In this document: one piece after another, positions 17,058 to 26,263 of the stretch
Numbering within the stretch: the stretch's first letter is position 1
Layout: every line of letters starts with the position of its first letter
Source: Caballeronia glathei
Lineage (GTDB): Bacteria; Pseudomonadota; Gammaproteobacteria; Burkholderiales; Burkholderiaceae
Reading direction: 5' to 3'
Length of the DNA stretch: 64,000 nt
Assembly (NCBI RefSeq): GCF_000698595.1
Contig: NZ_JFHC01000017.1
Coordinates: 48,206-112,205 of the forward strand
Notes under the pieces: generated by a model
What the model was told of the DNA's origin: nothing
The model's database searches: none
What the model saw: the letters and a program-made list of their open reading frames with translations, nothing else
Position numbers and translations under genes: made by a program

Positions 17058-19624
17058 CGCTCGACCTGAAGACGCTGGTCGCCAAGCTCGACCGGCCAGC
17101 GCGCAGCGCGCTCGAACGCGCGGCGCAGGCGTGTCTGCGGCAAACGCACTTCGATGTCGAAATCGAGCACCTCCTGCTCGAACTTATCGACATCGAAGGC
17201 GGCGACCTTGCCTGCGTGCTGCCCCACTTCAGCCTCGAACGCGATGCGCTGATCGCCGAGATTCGCGCCGCACTCGAACAGTTCAAGCGCGGCAACACCC
17301 GCACGCCGTCGTTCTCGGCGAAGCTCGTGATGCTGCTGCAGGACGCGCTCGTGCAGTCCACCATCGTGATGCAGGAGCCGCTCGTGCGCTCCGGCACGCT
17401 GTTGCTCGCGCTGCTCGAAAACGACGCCATCTGCACACAGCTATCCGGCAGCGTGCCGTCGATCCTGCGCGTCTCGCGCGCCGCGCTGCGCACCAACTTC
17501 AAGGCGTGGCTCGCTGCGTCGTCGGAAGGCGGCACGGCTGCGGCGCAGTTGTCGACTGCCGGCCCGGGCGGCGGCGGCACCGCCGGCGCACCGGCGTTGC
17601 TCGATCAGTTCACGCAGGACCTTACCGCCGACGCACGCGCGGGACGCATCGATCCGATCGTCGGCCGTAATCCGGAAATCCGCCAGACTGTCGACATCCT
17701 CCTGCGACGCCGGCAAAACAATCCGATCCTGGTCGGCGCGCCAGGCGTCGGCAAGACGGCGGTCGTCGAAGGACTCGCGCTGCGCATCGCCGCGGGCGAC
17801 GTGCCGCCGCCGCTCGCCAACGTCGCGCTGCGCGTGCTCGACCTTGCGCTGCTGCAGGCGGGCGCCGGTGTCAAAGGCGAATTCGAGCAACGGCTGAAAA
17901 GCGTGATAAGCGAAGTGAAGCGCTCTGCGCAGCCTGTCATCCTGTTCATCGACGAAGCGCACACGATGATCGGCGCGGGCGGTACGGAAGGCGGCAGCGA
18001 CGTGGCGAATCTGCTGAAGCCCGCGCTCGCGCGCGGTGAGCTGCGCACGATCGCCGCGACCACGTGGCTCGAATACAAGAAGTACTTCGAAAAGGACCCC
18101 GCGCTCGCGCGGCGCTTTCAACTCGTGCAGATCGAGGAACCCGACGAAGAGACTGCCGTCGCGATGCTCCGCGGCGTTGCGGCCAAGCTCGAACAGCATC
18201 ACGGCGTCGCGGTGCTCGAAGCGGCGATTGTCGACGCGGTGAAGTTGTCGCACCGCTACATCTCCGGACGGCAACTGCCGGACAAGGCGATCGCCGTTCT
18301 CGACACCGCCTGCGCACGCGTCGCGCTCGCGCAGCACGACACGCCGCCGCAACTCGAAGCGGCGCGCCATCGCGAGCATGCGTTACGCGACGAACTGGAC
18401 CGTCTCAAGCAGGAGATGGTGATGGGCGGCAACCACGCGGCACGGCTCGCCACGCTCGATACCGAACATCAGCGCAACGCAGGGCTGGTGCGCGAACTCG
18501 ATGCCCGCTGGCGCGAAGAGTCGGCCACCGTGCGGGAAATTCTCGCGACGCGCGCGAGGCTCGCCAAGCTGGATCAGGCGCTGCAGGCTATGCCGGACGC
18601 CGGCGACGGCACGCAAGGCGAGCAGCTCGAAGACCTTGCGGCGGAGCTTGCGCGGCTCGAAAGCGGGCTCGAAGCGATCCGCGACGATGACCCGATGGTG
18701 CCCGTGTGCGTCGACTCGAAAGCGGTCGCCGGGGTGATCGCGAGCTGGACCGGCATTCCCGTCGGCAAGATGCTCGCCGACGAAGCGCACGCCGTGCGCA
18801 CGCTCAAGTCACGTCTTGCGCAACGCATCGTCGGCCAGGACGCCGCGCTCGACCGGATCGCGAAACGTATCCAGGCGTATCGTGCCGGGCTCACCGATCC
18901 GCTCAAGCCGGTCGGCGTATTCCTGCTCGTCGGGCCGACCGGCGTCGGCAAGACCGAGACGGCATACGCGCTCGCCGACGCGCTGTACGGTGGCGAGCGC
19001 AATCTCATCTCGATCAATCTCTCGGAGTACCAGGAGGCGCATACGGTATCGCAGCTGAAAGGCGCGCCGCCGGGCTACGTCGGTTACGGCGCCGGCGGCA
19101 TGCTGACCGAGGCGGTGCGGCGGCGACCGTACAGCGTCGTGCTGCTCGACGAAATCGAGAAGGCGCATCCCGACGTGCTCGAAGCGTTCTACAACGTGTT
19201 CGACAAGGGCATGATGGAGGACGGCACGGGCTTGATCGTCGATTTTCGCAACACGGTGATCCTTGCCACCAGCAACGTCGGCTCGGAGCTGCTGCTGAAC
19301 ACACCCGCTGCGGCGCTCGAGACGGACGCATTCGGCAAGCACCTGCGCGAGACCCTGCTCGACACGTTCCGGCCCGCGTTTCTCGCCCGCATGACGACCG
19401 TGCCCTATCGAATGCTCGACGATGCGATGCTGCGCGCGATCATCGAACAGAAGCTCGAACAGCTGCGAACGCGCTATCGCGAAGCGACGGGCAAACAGTT
19501 CGCCTTCGACGCGGGCATCATCGATGCCATGCTGTCGCGCTGTCGCGCGGCGGGCGCACGCGAGATCGACAACGTGCTGATGAACGAACTGGTCGGCACG
19601 CTCGCGCAATGGGCGCTCGAATGA
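17054..19624 (+). CDS. clpV: T6SS sheath-recycling AAA+ ATPase ClpV (TssH)
   Basis: 856 aa, Hsp100/ClpB-like. It has an N-terminal ClpN domain, a first AAA+ module with Walker A GAPGVGKTA (about residues 228-236) and Walker B VILFIDEAHT, a coiled middle domain (about 410-530), and a second AAA+ module with Walker A GPTGVGKTET (about 628-637) and SVVLLDEIEKAHPD. It extracts TssC from contracted sheaths for reuse. The ATG overlaps the tssG stop; in-frame sequence upstream of it belongs to the tssG coding region. Confidence 0.96.
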   Translation: MTLDLKTLVAKLDRPARSALERAAQACLRQTHFDVEIEHLLLELIDIEGGDLACVLPHFSLERDALIAEIRAALEQFKRGNTRTPSFSAKLVMLLQDALVQSTIVMQEPLVRSGTLLLALLENDAICTQLSGSVPSILRVSRAALRTNFKAWLAASSEGGTAAAQLSTAGPGGGGTAGAPALLDQFTQDLTADARAGRIDPIVGRNPEIRQTVDILLRRRQNNPILVGAPGVGKTAVVEGLALRIAAGDVPPPLANVALRVLDLALLQAGAGVKGEFEQRLKSVISEVKRSAQPVILFIDEAHTMIGAGGTEGGSDVANLLKPALARGELRTIAATTWLEYKKYFEKDPALARRFQLVQIEEPDEETAVAMLRGVAAKLEQHHGVAVLEAAIVDAVKLSHRYISGRQLPDKAIAVLDTACARVALAQHDTPPQLEAARHREHALRDELDRLKQEMVMGGNHAARLATLDTEHQRNAGLVRELDARWREESATVREILATRARLAKLDQALQAMPDAGDGTQGEQLEDLAAELARLESGLEAIRDDDPMVPVCVDSKAVAGVIASWTGIPVGKMLADEAHAVRTLKSRLAQRIVGQDAALDRIAKRIQAYRAGLTDPLKPVGVFLLVGPTGVGKTETAYALADALYGGERNLISINLSEYQEAHTVSQLKGAPPGYVGYGAGGMLTEAVRRRPYSVVLLDEIEKAHPDVLEAFYNVFDKGMMEDGTGLIVDFRNTVILATSNVGSELLLNTPAAALETDAFGKHLRETLLDTFRPAFLARMTTVPYRMLDDAMLRAIIEQKLEQLRTRYREATGKQFAFDAGIIDAMLSRCRAAGAREIDNVLMNELVGTLAQWALE

Positions 19625-19701
19625 GCGCGCGACGCGGCGTGCGCGCCGTTGCCGCCCGTACCCGTGCGCATCTCCCCGAACTTCGCTTTCTGCTCCGCTA
19701 G
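19621..19701 (+). CDS. Possible 26-aa arginine-rich ORF coupled to clpV
   Basis: ATG overlaps the clpV stop as ATGA; the product is MSARRGVRAVAARTRAHLPE plus six residues. It fills the gap between clpV and vgrG and ends 6 bp before vgrG. It could be a translational coupler that carries ribosomes to vgrG, which has no clear ribosome binding site of its own, or simply chance. No homology is recognised. Confidence 0.2.
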   Translation: MSARRGVRAVAARTRAHLPELRFLLR

Positions 19702-19707
19702 ACGTTC

Positions 19708-21696
19708 ATGTCCCGTCCCGTTCCGACCGACGACACCACCCGCATCGGCATTGCCGGTGCGCCATTCGACGCGCTCTTTCCAGCCAGCTTCGCGGGCCGC
19801 GAGGCACTGAGCGCCGTCAGCGAACTGAATGTGCGCGCGAGCGGCGCCGCGCCGCCGGTCGCTCTCTCGGGATTGACCGGGCAGCATGCGACGCTGTCGC
19901 TCGTCTGGGGAGACACGCCACGCCTGCTCGATGCGCTCTGCACGCGCGCGTCGCAGTTGCCGTCGACCGCAGACGGGAGTCATTACGCGCTCGAATTGCG
20001 CTCGTGGCCGTGGCTGCTGACACTTGCCGCGAACAACCGCATCTTCCAGGGCAAGACCACGCGGCAGATCATCGAGGCGGTCTTTGGCGGACACGGCGCG
20101 ACTGACTTCGCGTTCAATCTGACGGGCAGCGACGAAACGCGCGAGTACTGCGTGCAATATGCCGAAACCGATTTTGCGTTCGTGAGCCGCCTTTGCGAAG
20201 AGCAAGGCTGGTTCTATTACTTCCAGCACGGCAAAGGCAAACACACCCTTGTCATCGCGGACAACAACGATGCGTTCGCCAGTCTTCCCGGCGCCGCCAC
20301 CCTCCCCTGTGCTGCGGCCGGGAGCGGCCACCGCGAGACCGGTCAGATCCTGTACTGCGAAGTTGTCGAAGAGACCGTGACCGGGATATTCGCCAGTTCC
20401 GACTACGCCTATCTGACGCCCGCCGCGCAGCTGTACTCGCAGGCCGAGGCCGATGCGAGCGCGCCGGCTGTCTACGAATATCCGGGGCGCTATCAAACGG
20501 ATGCAACCGCATCCGCGGTCACGAAGCGCCGTGTCGATGCGCTGCGCAATGCGAAGCGCAGGCTCGTCGGCGAAAGCGACTGCCGCGCGCTGGTGCCGGG
20601 GGGCCGTTTCACGCTGTCCGGGCATGAATCGGCCGACGCGAATGTTGCCTGGGTCGTATCGAGCGTCGTGCATGACGCGAACCACAGCGGCTATCGCAAC
20701 CGCTTCGAGGCGTTCCCCGCAGATAGCGACTGGCGCCCGCCGCGCGTCACGCGCCGGCCCTCGATGCCGACCCAGACAGCCACCGTGGTCGGCAAGCAAG
20801 GCGAGGAACTGTGGACCGATCAGTATGGGCGCGTGAAGGTGCAGTTCCACTGGGACCGTGACGGCAAGAACGACGAGCATAGTTCCTGCTGGATCCGCGT
20901 CGCGCAGCCGTGGGCCAGCAAACGCTTCGGCGCGCAGTTCATGCCGCGTGTCGGCGACGAGGTTGTCGTGACATTCGTCGACGCCGATCCGGACCGGCCG
21001 CTCATCACCGGCAGCGTCTACAACGGCGCGAATCTGCCGCCCTACACGCTGCCCGGCAATCAGACCCAATCGGGCATCAGGACCAGTACGTCCAAGGGCG
21101 GCGCCGGCTTCAACGAATTGCGTTTCGAGGACAAGCAGGATAGCGAGGAGGTGTTCCTGCAGGCACAGAAGGATCTGAACGTGAACGTGCTGAACGACGC
21201 GGGATGGACCATCGGCCATGACGAAACCCGCACGATCCAGCATGCGCGCACCCATACGGTGAAAGAAGGCGACGACACCCTGGTCGTCGAACAAGGCAAC
21301 CGCAGCGTCACCGTGAAGGCAGGCAACGAGAGCATCGATATCAACGGAACGCGCACCGTGAAAACCGGCGGCAATGAGACGCGCACGGTCGGCGGCAATC
21401 TCGAACAAACGGTGTCCGGCAATCTCACGCTGACAGTGGACGGCAATCTGACGATCAAGGTCGGCGGCACGCTGACACTGCAAAGCAGCGGCAATCTGAG
21501 CGCGAAGAGCGACGGCTCGATTGCACTCGCGGCGGCCCTGTCGCTCACCAACCAGGCTGGCACATCCTTGACGAACAAGTCGGACGGAACCCTTTCGAAC
21601 GAGGCCCAAAGCGTCACGAACAAGGGGGCGGTCGAGCAGACCGTGGACGGCGGCGGCATGCTGACCGTCAAGGGCGGCATCGTGAAGATAAACTGA
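19708..21696 (+). CDS. vgrG: T6SS spike protein VgrG (TssI)
   Basis: 662 aa. The N-terminal gp27-like half has the family motifs EYCVQYAETDFAFVSRLCEEQG and WFYYFQHG. The gp5-like OB region has GEELWTDQYGRVKVQFHWDRDG and CWIRVAQPWA. A beta-helix needle of repeated GN-L/T-x-TV units covers about residues 530-600. The extra 50 residues at the end (LTNQAGTSLTNKSDGT) continue the needle-like pattern, so there is no obvious enzymatic extension. It forms the membrane-puncturing trimer and carries the PAAR tip. Confidence 0.95.
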   Translation: MSRPVPTDDTTRIGIAGAPFDALFPASFAGREALSAVSELNVRASGAAPPVALSGLTGQHATLSLVWGDTPRLLDALCTRASQLPSTADGSHYALELRSWPWLLTLAANNRIFQGKTTRQIIEAVFGGHGATDFAFNLTGSDETREYCVQYAETDFAFVSRLCEEQGWFYYFQHGKGKHTLVIADNNDAFASLPGAATLPCAAAGSGHRETGQILYCEVVEETVTGIFASSDYAYLTPAAQLYSQAEADASAPAVYEYPGRYQTDATASAVTKRRVDALRNAKRRLVGESDCRALVPGGRFTLSGHESADANVAWVVSSVVHDANHSGYRNRFEAFPADSDWRPPRVTRRPSMPTQTATVVGKQGEELWTDQYGRVKVQFHWDRDGKNDEHSSCWIRVAQPWASKRFGAQFMPRVGDEVVVTFVDADPDRPLITGSVYNGANLPPYTLPGNQTQSGIRTSTSKGGAGFNELRFEDKQDSEEVFLQAQKDLNVNVLNDAGWTIGHDETRTIQHARTHTVKEGDDTLVVEQGNRSVTVKAGNESIDINGTRTVKTGGNETRTVGGNLEQTVSGNLTLTVDGNLTIKVGGTLTLQSSGNLSAKSDGSIALAAALSLTNQAGTSLTNKSDGTLSNEAQSVTNKGAVEQTVDGGGMLTVKGGIVKIN

Positions 21697-21703
21697 TCCG
21701 GCG

Positions 21704-22267
21704 ATGACGAAAGTCCGGGAACGATTGCAGGACGTATCCATCGAACGCGGCGACTCGCGAATCGAAGGCACGACGCTCGACGGCGCGCTGCACGGCACCG
21801 CGCGCGTGCAGGTGGACGGCGTGATCGTTGCGGAGCAGCGCTATGCGCGCGGCGCGCTGCACGGACCCGCTACGCTGATGCACCCGGACGGCTCCGTGGC
21901 AGCCCGGCTGAATTACGCCGACGACAAACTCGACGGCAAAGCCGTATATTTCCTGCCGGATGGACGCATCCAGCGCGAGGCGCACTATGCACGGGGCTTG
22001 TTGCACGGCCCATGCAAGACGTGGCTGCCGGACGGAACGCTGCTCGAACACGCGATTTACCGGCAAGGCAAGCTGCAAGGCGTGCAACTACGCTTTCATC
22101 CGAATAGCCGGCTTGCGGAACGGCAAGTGTTCAACTCGGGCAAGCCCATCGAGCCCGCCGAGCGATACGCGCGCGACGGCCGCCCGCTCGGTGCTGACGG
22201 CAAACCGCTGTCGCGCTGGCGGAACTGGTGGCGTGCCGTGCTTGGGCCGCCCGGCGCATCGGGCTGA
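21704..22267 (+). CDS. YwqK-type MORN-like repeat protein next to VgrG
   Basis: 187 aa with about five 22-24-residue repeats of the pattern G-x-L-H-G-x-A-x-x-x-x-P-D-G-x-x-x (for example GALHGPATLMHPDGSVAARL and GLLHGPCKTWLPDGTLLEHA). This is the repeat seen in proteins annotated as 'toxin-antitoxin system YwqK family antitoxin'. It begins 7 bp after vgrG and is convergent with the PAAR gene, so a role as T6SS adaptor, spike accessory or immunity protein is plausible but not shown. There is no signal peptide. The repeat call is firm; the function is open. Confidence 0.75.
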   Translation: MTKVRERLQDVSIERGDSRIEGTTLDGALHGTARVQVDGVIVAEQRYARGALHGPATLMHPDGSVAARLNYADDKLDGKAVYFLPDGRIQREAHYARGLLHGPCKTWLPDGTLLEHAIYRQGKLQGVQLRFHPNSRLAERQVFNSGKPIEPAERYARDGRPLGADGKPLSRWRNWWRAVLGPPGASG

Positions 22268-22288
22268 GCCGAGCGCGACGCAAGCGTT

Positions 22289-22684
22289 TCAAGCCACCAG
22301 CGTGGTCATCTGCCCGGGCTGGGCGACCGTGATGACGCCGCCCCACATGCAGACGAGCATGCCTTGTGCGTTGAGCGCCGGCATCGATCCGATCAGCACA
22401 GTCGGCGCACCGCCGGGAATCCACGGAGACGGCGTAGCCGGTACGCATGGCATCGGCGTGAACACCCCGAGCTTGGCCGCTGTAGCCGCGATCACCGTGG
22501 GATTGGCCGGGCTTTGACAAAGGGCAAACGGCGTGATGTTGACAATCGGAATGGCATCGGCAACGGTCGCAGCGGGAACGCCTCCAACCATCGTGCGATT
22601 GGCGGGCAGTACGTTCAGCGTCCCCGGCGCGCCGCCGAACGAGCACTGCAAGGCGGCACCTGCGCATACTTGTGGACTCGACAT
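22289..22684 (-). CDS. PAAR-like spike-tip protein (DUF4280/DUF4150 type)
   Basis: 131 aa beginning MSSPQVCAGAALQCSFGGAP. Conserved family features follow: NRTMVGGVPAATVADAIPIVNI, FALCQSPANP, PMPCVPATPSPWIPG and LVCMWGGVITV. Paired cysteines and the repeated hydrophobic beta pattern match PAAR-like proteins that cap VgrG. It has no C-terminal toxin domain. It is transcribed toward vgrG and separated from the YwqK-like gene by 21 bp. In-frame sequence upstream of the chosen ATG is not protein-like. Confidence 0.88.
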   Translation of the reverse strand: MSSPQVCAGAALQCSFGGAPGTLNVLPANRTMVGGVPAATVADAIPIVNITPFALCQSPANPTVIAATAAKLGVFTPMPCVPATPSPWIPGGAPTVLIGSMPALNAQGMLVCMWGGVITVAQPGQMTTLVA

Positions 22685-22943
22685 GGGTATCGTCAGATCT
22701 CGCGAACGAATGTGTTTCTGGTCGAACTGCGGGTGGATCGTGCGGGAGCACGTTCGACCGAGAATAGTGTCTCCGGCAATCCGGTGCAAGCCCTCACGCT
22801 GCGCTTGAGGCGATACGGCATGTCGACGCGATGCTCGACAGACAAGGGCTTCCGCGCGTCTGCTCCGTGACCCCGAACTGCACAGGATGTCGTGCTTCCG
22901 CCTTGCATCCCGGAGGCGAACCCGGTCGGCAACCGAAGATGCG

Positions 22944-23375
22944 CTAGCCCTTGCCGCGGAACCGCACAGACACCTTTCGCCTGGCGATTCGCCATCCGTG
23001 CGCGGTCCGCCGATAGTCATCCGTGTATTGCGCCACGAGATCAGGAATGGCGGGTGGAAGTCCTTCCCGATGTGCCAAACCTTCGGAACGGAAAACTGTC
23101 ACATATGAGCGGCCCGTTGCGCTGTCTGCGTCCAGAACGTTGACCAGCACATTGGAGCAAAGGTGCAGCGTAGTGATATCGGTACGCCGCCCCGTAAAGA
23201 ATGCGCGCAGCTGCTCATGTCCGGTGAGTGGCGCATGGCCCTCGCGGTCCCACACGGCATCGGCTGTAAAGACTTCGACGAACCTGTCTGCATCGCAATC
23301 GTCGACGGCATAGCAATATTCGTCGACGAGCCGGCAGCATGCGCGTTCCGCACTCGAGATCTCTTCCTGCGTCAT
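22944..23375 (-). CDS. SnoaL/NTF2-like protein of the GntR catabolic operon
   Basis: 143 aa with the SnoaL-like cone-shaped fold pattern: N-terminal helix with YCYAVDDCDADRFVEVFTADAVWD, LTGHEQLRAFFTGR, and a terminal YTDDYRRTAHGWRIARRKV. Such proteins act as small hydrolases, isomerases or dehydratases, or only bind ligand. The ATG at 23375 has GGAG upstream. It is the last gene of the leftward operon, 52 bp after the cupin gene. Its substrate cannot be read from the sequence. Confidence 0.75.
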   Translation of the reverse strand: MTQEEISSAERACCRLVDEYCYAVDDCDADRFVEVFTADAVWDREGHAPLTGHEQLRAFFTGRRTDITTLHLCSNVLVNVLDADSATGRSYVTVFRSEGLAHREGLPPAIPDLVAQYTDDYRRTAHGWRIARRKVSVRFRGKG

Positions 23376-23427
23376 CAATTCAATATCTCCGTCCGGCCGG
23401 GATAGGTGCTCGACATCGAACGACCAC

Positions 23428-23922
23428 TTATTCCCGCGCTTCTTTCGCGGGAAATGCCGTGTCGTGTTGACGACTCAGTTCCACGATCGTATCGGCATCG
23501 AATCCGCCACCCGCACCGAGTTCGTGAATGGTTCGAAAGTATCTGTCCTGTCCACCGGGGATACTCCAGTCGAGCATCGCGGCAGTTTCGGTTCCCACGT
23601 TCCGAAAGGCATGAACGACCCCACGAGGAATGAAACACAAGGCGCCCCGGCCGACCTCGCGCGTAACGTCTCCCACCGTTATCTCGTAGGTGCCCTCGAG
23701 CACGAGGAAGTATTCCTCCTGCTCGAAATGCACATGGTCGATCGGGCCCTGCCCCGGCTCATGCTTCGCGTACACCGCTGCCAACGCGCCTCCGGTTTGT
23801 TCGGCGGTCAGCATGATGCGCATATCGATACCGAATGGGCGAACGGCCTCCCCTTCGTCCGGTGTCACGATAAACGGCTGCAATGAAGAACCTGTCCGCG
23901 TATCGGCAATTCCTGTGCTCAT
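23428..23922 (-). CDS. Cupin-domain protein
   Basis: 164 aa. Cupin motif 1 is present as HVHFEQEEYFLVLEG (metal ligands H, H, E) and motif 2 as PRGVVHAFRN, so it is a single-domain cupin that probably binds a metal. The start MSTGIADT is preceded by GGAGACATCAA. Dioxygenase, isomerase or sugar-binding roles all occur in this fold. Its place between an FAH-family hydrolase and a SnoaL protein suggests a catabolic step, which is inference. Confidence 0.78.
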   Translation of the reverse strand: MSTGIADTRTGSSLQPFIVTPDEGEAVRPFGIDMRIMLTAEQTGGALAAVYAKHEPGQGPIDHVHFEQEEYFLVLEGTYEITVGDVTREVGRGALCFIPRGVVHAFRNVGTETAAMLDWSIPGGQDRYFRTIHELGAGGGFDADTIVELSRQHDTAFPAKEARE

Positions 23923-23976
23923 TTGATGTCTCCGCAGGCGCGCTGGCCTGTCAGGCCCGGCCATCGCCGGGCTGTT

Positions 23977-24816
23977 TTATTCGGCGATCACCGGGTTGCG
24001 CAAGATGCCAACGCCGGATATCTCGACCTCGACCACGTCGCCATCCTTCATCCAGAGCGGTGGCTGATGATAGGCGCCTACGCCGCTCGGCGTTCCAGTC
24101 ACGATGACATCGCCCGGAACGAGTTCGGTAAATGTGGAGCAGTAAGCGATGATCTCTGGAATCGAAAAAATGAGATCGGATACCGGTGATTGCTGAACGA
24201 CCCGGCCATTCAGCCGTGTGACGAGCGTCATGTCGTCGGGATCCCCGGCCTCGTCTGGCGTGACCAGCCATGGGCCAAAGCCGCCCGTTGCGACAAAATT
24301 CTTGCCCGGCCCGAACTGCGATGTATGCCACTGGTAATCGCGCAGGCTGCCATCGTTGTAGCAGCTGTAACCGGCGATGTAGCCGGCTGCCGCGGTGACC
24401 GGGATGTGGCGGCCACGCCGTCCAATGACGACTGCAAGCTCACCTTCGTAGTCGAAGTCTTCGGACACTTTCGGTACGACCAGCGGCTGCCGGGATCCCA
24501 CCTGACTGTTTGCGAACCGCGTGAAAACGGGCGGATATTTGGGGGCCTCGAAGCCCGACTCGACCTGATGCGCACGATAATTCAGACCGATACAAATGAT
24601 CTTGTCCGGGTCAGGAATCACCGGCAGAAGCTGCACTGCGTCGAGCGGATGCTTGCGGCCCTCCCGAGCCTTCTCTGCGACGTTCGCTTGCAGATCGCGG
24701 GTTGTGTTCGACAAGAGCGCCTTTAACGAATTTACGCCCTCAAGTTCAACAATGATGTCATCGGCTACAACGCCGACGGCTTGCCGTTCATCGGTAACAA
24801 AGCTTGCCAGTCGCAA
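23977..24816 (-). CDS. Fumarylacetoacetate hydrolase-family protein
   Basis: 279 aa. The N-terminal domain is followed by the FAH catalytic region: KIICIGLNYRAHQVE, VPKVSEDFDYEGELAVVIG (Glu metal ligands), AGYSCYNDGSLRDYQWH, GPWLVTPDE, then PGDVIVTGTPSGVG. These enzymes hydrolyse acylpyruvates or decarboxylate/dehydrate related keto acids with a divalent metal. The start is TTG, chosen because AAGGAG lies 8 bp upstream and the preceding gene stops 1 bp before it, so translation is coupled. The specific substrate is unknown. Confidence 0.85.
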   Translation of the reverse strand: MRLASFVTDERQAVGVVADDIIVELEGVNSLKALLSNTTRDLQANVAEKAREGRKHPLDAVQLLPVIPDPDKIICIGLNYRAHQVESGFEAPKYPPVFTRFANSQVGSRQPLVVPKVSEDFDYEGELAVVIGRRGRHIPVTAAAGYIAGYSCYNDGSLRDYQWHTSQFGPGKNFVATGGFGPWLVTPDEAGDPDDMTLVTRLNGRVVQQSPVSDLIFSIPEIIAYCSTFTELVPGDVIVTGTPSGVGAYHQPPLWMKDGDVVEVEISGVGILRNPVIAE

Positions 24817-24817
24817 G

Positions 24818-25492
24818 TTAACACTCCTTGGTAGATAGGAATTCCGGGTCGGATACGTACGGCGTCAGCGAGGTTCGCTCGATGCCGCGATTCAGGGGCA
24901 AGCAGGACTCGGGAAATGCCTGGACGAAGCGACCTCCGCGCATTCGGATGGCCCAGATGAAACGTTCGAGGTTGTTCATGGCACCTGTCGGAAGATCGTG
25001 CAGGACGACTGCGGCGTGCTCTTGCGAGACGCACTGCTCCACGGCAGTGTCTACCCAGCCATCCGGATAGAGCCAGTCCTCCGGTATCGCATTCCATAGC
25101 ACGACGCTGTAGCCACCCTCCTTCAGATAATTCGCCGCGGCGGCACTCAGCAAAGACGGCCCAAGCGTGCCGTCACCACCGGTCGGACGGAACAGCCTGT
25201 TCTCATGCGCGGCATCACCGATCAACTCCTGCGTGCGCCCGATTTCAAACTCGGCGGTCTTTCGGTCAGGCGTGGTGCCCAGCGGCACGTGGCTGAAGGT
25301 GTGATTGCCGACCCAGTGCCCCTCATCGCGCGCACGGCGCAACAGCGGCTTGCGCGTTCCATCCACGAGCTTTTCCCCCAGTACGAAGAACGTCGCCTGG
25401 ATGTCGTGCCGGCGAAGCACGTCGAGTACAAAGGGGGTGACCTCGGGCTCGGGGCCGTTATCGAATGTGAGCGTAACGTCGAATTCGCTCAT
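24818..25492 (-). CDS. Polysaccharide deacetylase (NodB)-family hydrolase
   Basis: 224 aa with the NodB fold signatures TFDNGPEPE (motif 1), GHWVGNHTFSH (motif 2, H-x3-H), RLFRPTGGDG (motif 3) and AVVLHDLP (motif 5). Motif 1 has Asn where most members have the metal-binding second Asp of TFDDGP. There is no signal peptide, so it is cytoplasmic, unlike chitin or peptidoglycan deacetylases. With FAH and cupin neighbours it more likely hydrolyses a small amide or cyclic amide. Its ATG overlaps the GntR stop (ATGA). Confidence 0.82.
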   Translation of the reverse strand: MSEFDVTLTFDNGPEPEVTPFVLDVLRRHDIQATFFVLGEKLVDGTRKPLLRRARDEGHWVGNHTFSHVPLGTTPDRKTAEFEIGRTQELIGDAAHENRLFRPTGGDGTLGPSLLSAAAANYLKEGGYSVVLWNAIPEDWLYPDGWVDTAVEQCVSQEHAAVVLHDLPTGAMNNLERFIWAIRMRGGRFVQAFPESCLPLNRGIERTSLTPYVSDPEFLSTKEC

Positions 25493-26235
25493 GACGTGGC
25501 CTGCTCCGCATCAGGGGATGCCGCCGCCGGAGCCTCCAGCAGGATCTTCGTCGTCTTGTTGAAGTGCCTCGCAATCAGTGCCACGGCGGCGGCTGCGTCG
25601 CGATCGATCACCGCTTCCATGATCTGCCTGTGTTCTTCGTTCAGGTTGCGCTCGCCCGGGTGGTACGACACCGACAGCTTTCGATAGCGCTCGGACTGTT
25701 CAATCAACGCCTCGCGAATCGACAGCAGCCGGGGCGACCCGCACGCGCCGACGAGCGAGGCGTGAAAACGTTGATGCACCGCGGACCAGTCGGCCATCAA
25801 CGGCTGAAGGTGCTTTTGCTCCAGAGGCGTGGCCTTCTGCAATTCGTGAAACGCGCCGACGATCGCGCCTTCCCAGGCAGCATCGCCTCGCTCGATCGAC
25901 GCCTTGATGGCGAGACTCTCTATTTCGATCCGTACGCGGGTCAAGTCCTTCAAATCCTCTTGCGACACGGGCGTTACGCGGAACCCGCGCTGGTCGAACG
26001 ACTGGGCGAGACCCTCGGATGCAAGCCGGGAAAGCGCCTCGCGCACGGCTGCACGGCTGATGCCCAGTCGCTCGGCCAGCAGGACCGAATGCAGCCTCGA
26101 ACCTGGCAGCAGCCTGCCCTCGAGAATGTCCGCCCTGATCACCTCAAACGCGTAGCGCGCGCGGCTTTTGCTGCCCGTTCCAGCGGCTTCGGGTAGCTCC
26201 TTCGCGGTTCCGCCCAATTCAATCCCATCGGTCAC
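25489..26235 (-). CDS. GntR-family regulator, FCD (FadR) subgroup
   Basis: 248 aa. The winged helix-turn-helix includes YAFEVIRADILEGRLLPGSRL and SRAAVREALSRLASEGL (residues about 28-90). The C-terminal FCD ligand domain includes LTRVRIEIESLAIKASI and NEEHRQIMEAVIDRDAAAAVALIARHF, whose His/Asp residues bind a metal and carboxylate ligands. The start is GTG at 26235, supported by AAGGAGGA six bases upstream. It heads the leftward operon and is probably an autoregulated repressor relieved by a pathway acid; two palindromes lie upstream. Confidence 0.9.
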   Translation of the reverse strand: MTDGIELGGTAKELPEAAGTGSKSRARYAFEVIRADILEGRLLPGSRLHSVLLAERLGISRAAVREALSRLASEGLAQSFDQRGFRVTPVSQEDLKDLTRVRIEIESLAIKASIERGDAAWEGAIVGAFHELQKATPLEQKHLQPLMADWSAVHQRFHASLVGACGSPRLLSIREALIEQSERYRKLSVSYHPGERNLNEEHRQIMEAVIDRDAAAAVALIARHFNKTTKILLEAPAAASPDAEQATS

Positions 26236-26263
26236 GCTTCCTCCTTCTCAATCGCGTAATGAC

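Noticed and set aside
19708..21696. Evolved VgrG with a C-terminal effector domain
   Set aside because: The C-terminal 50 residues continue the repetitive needle pattern and show no catalytic motif.
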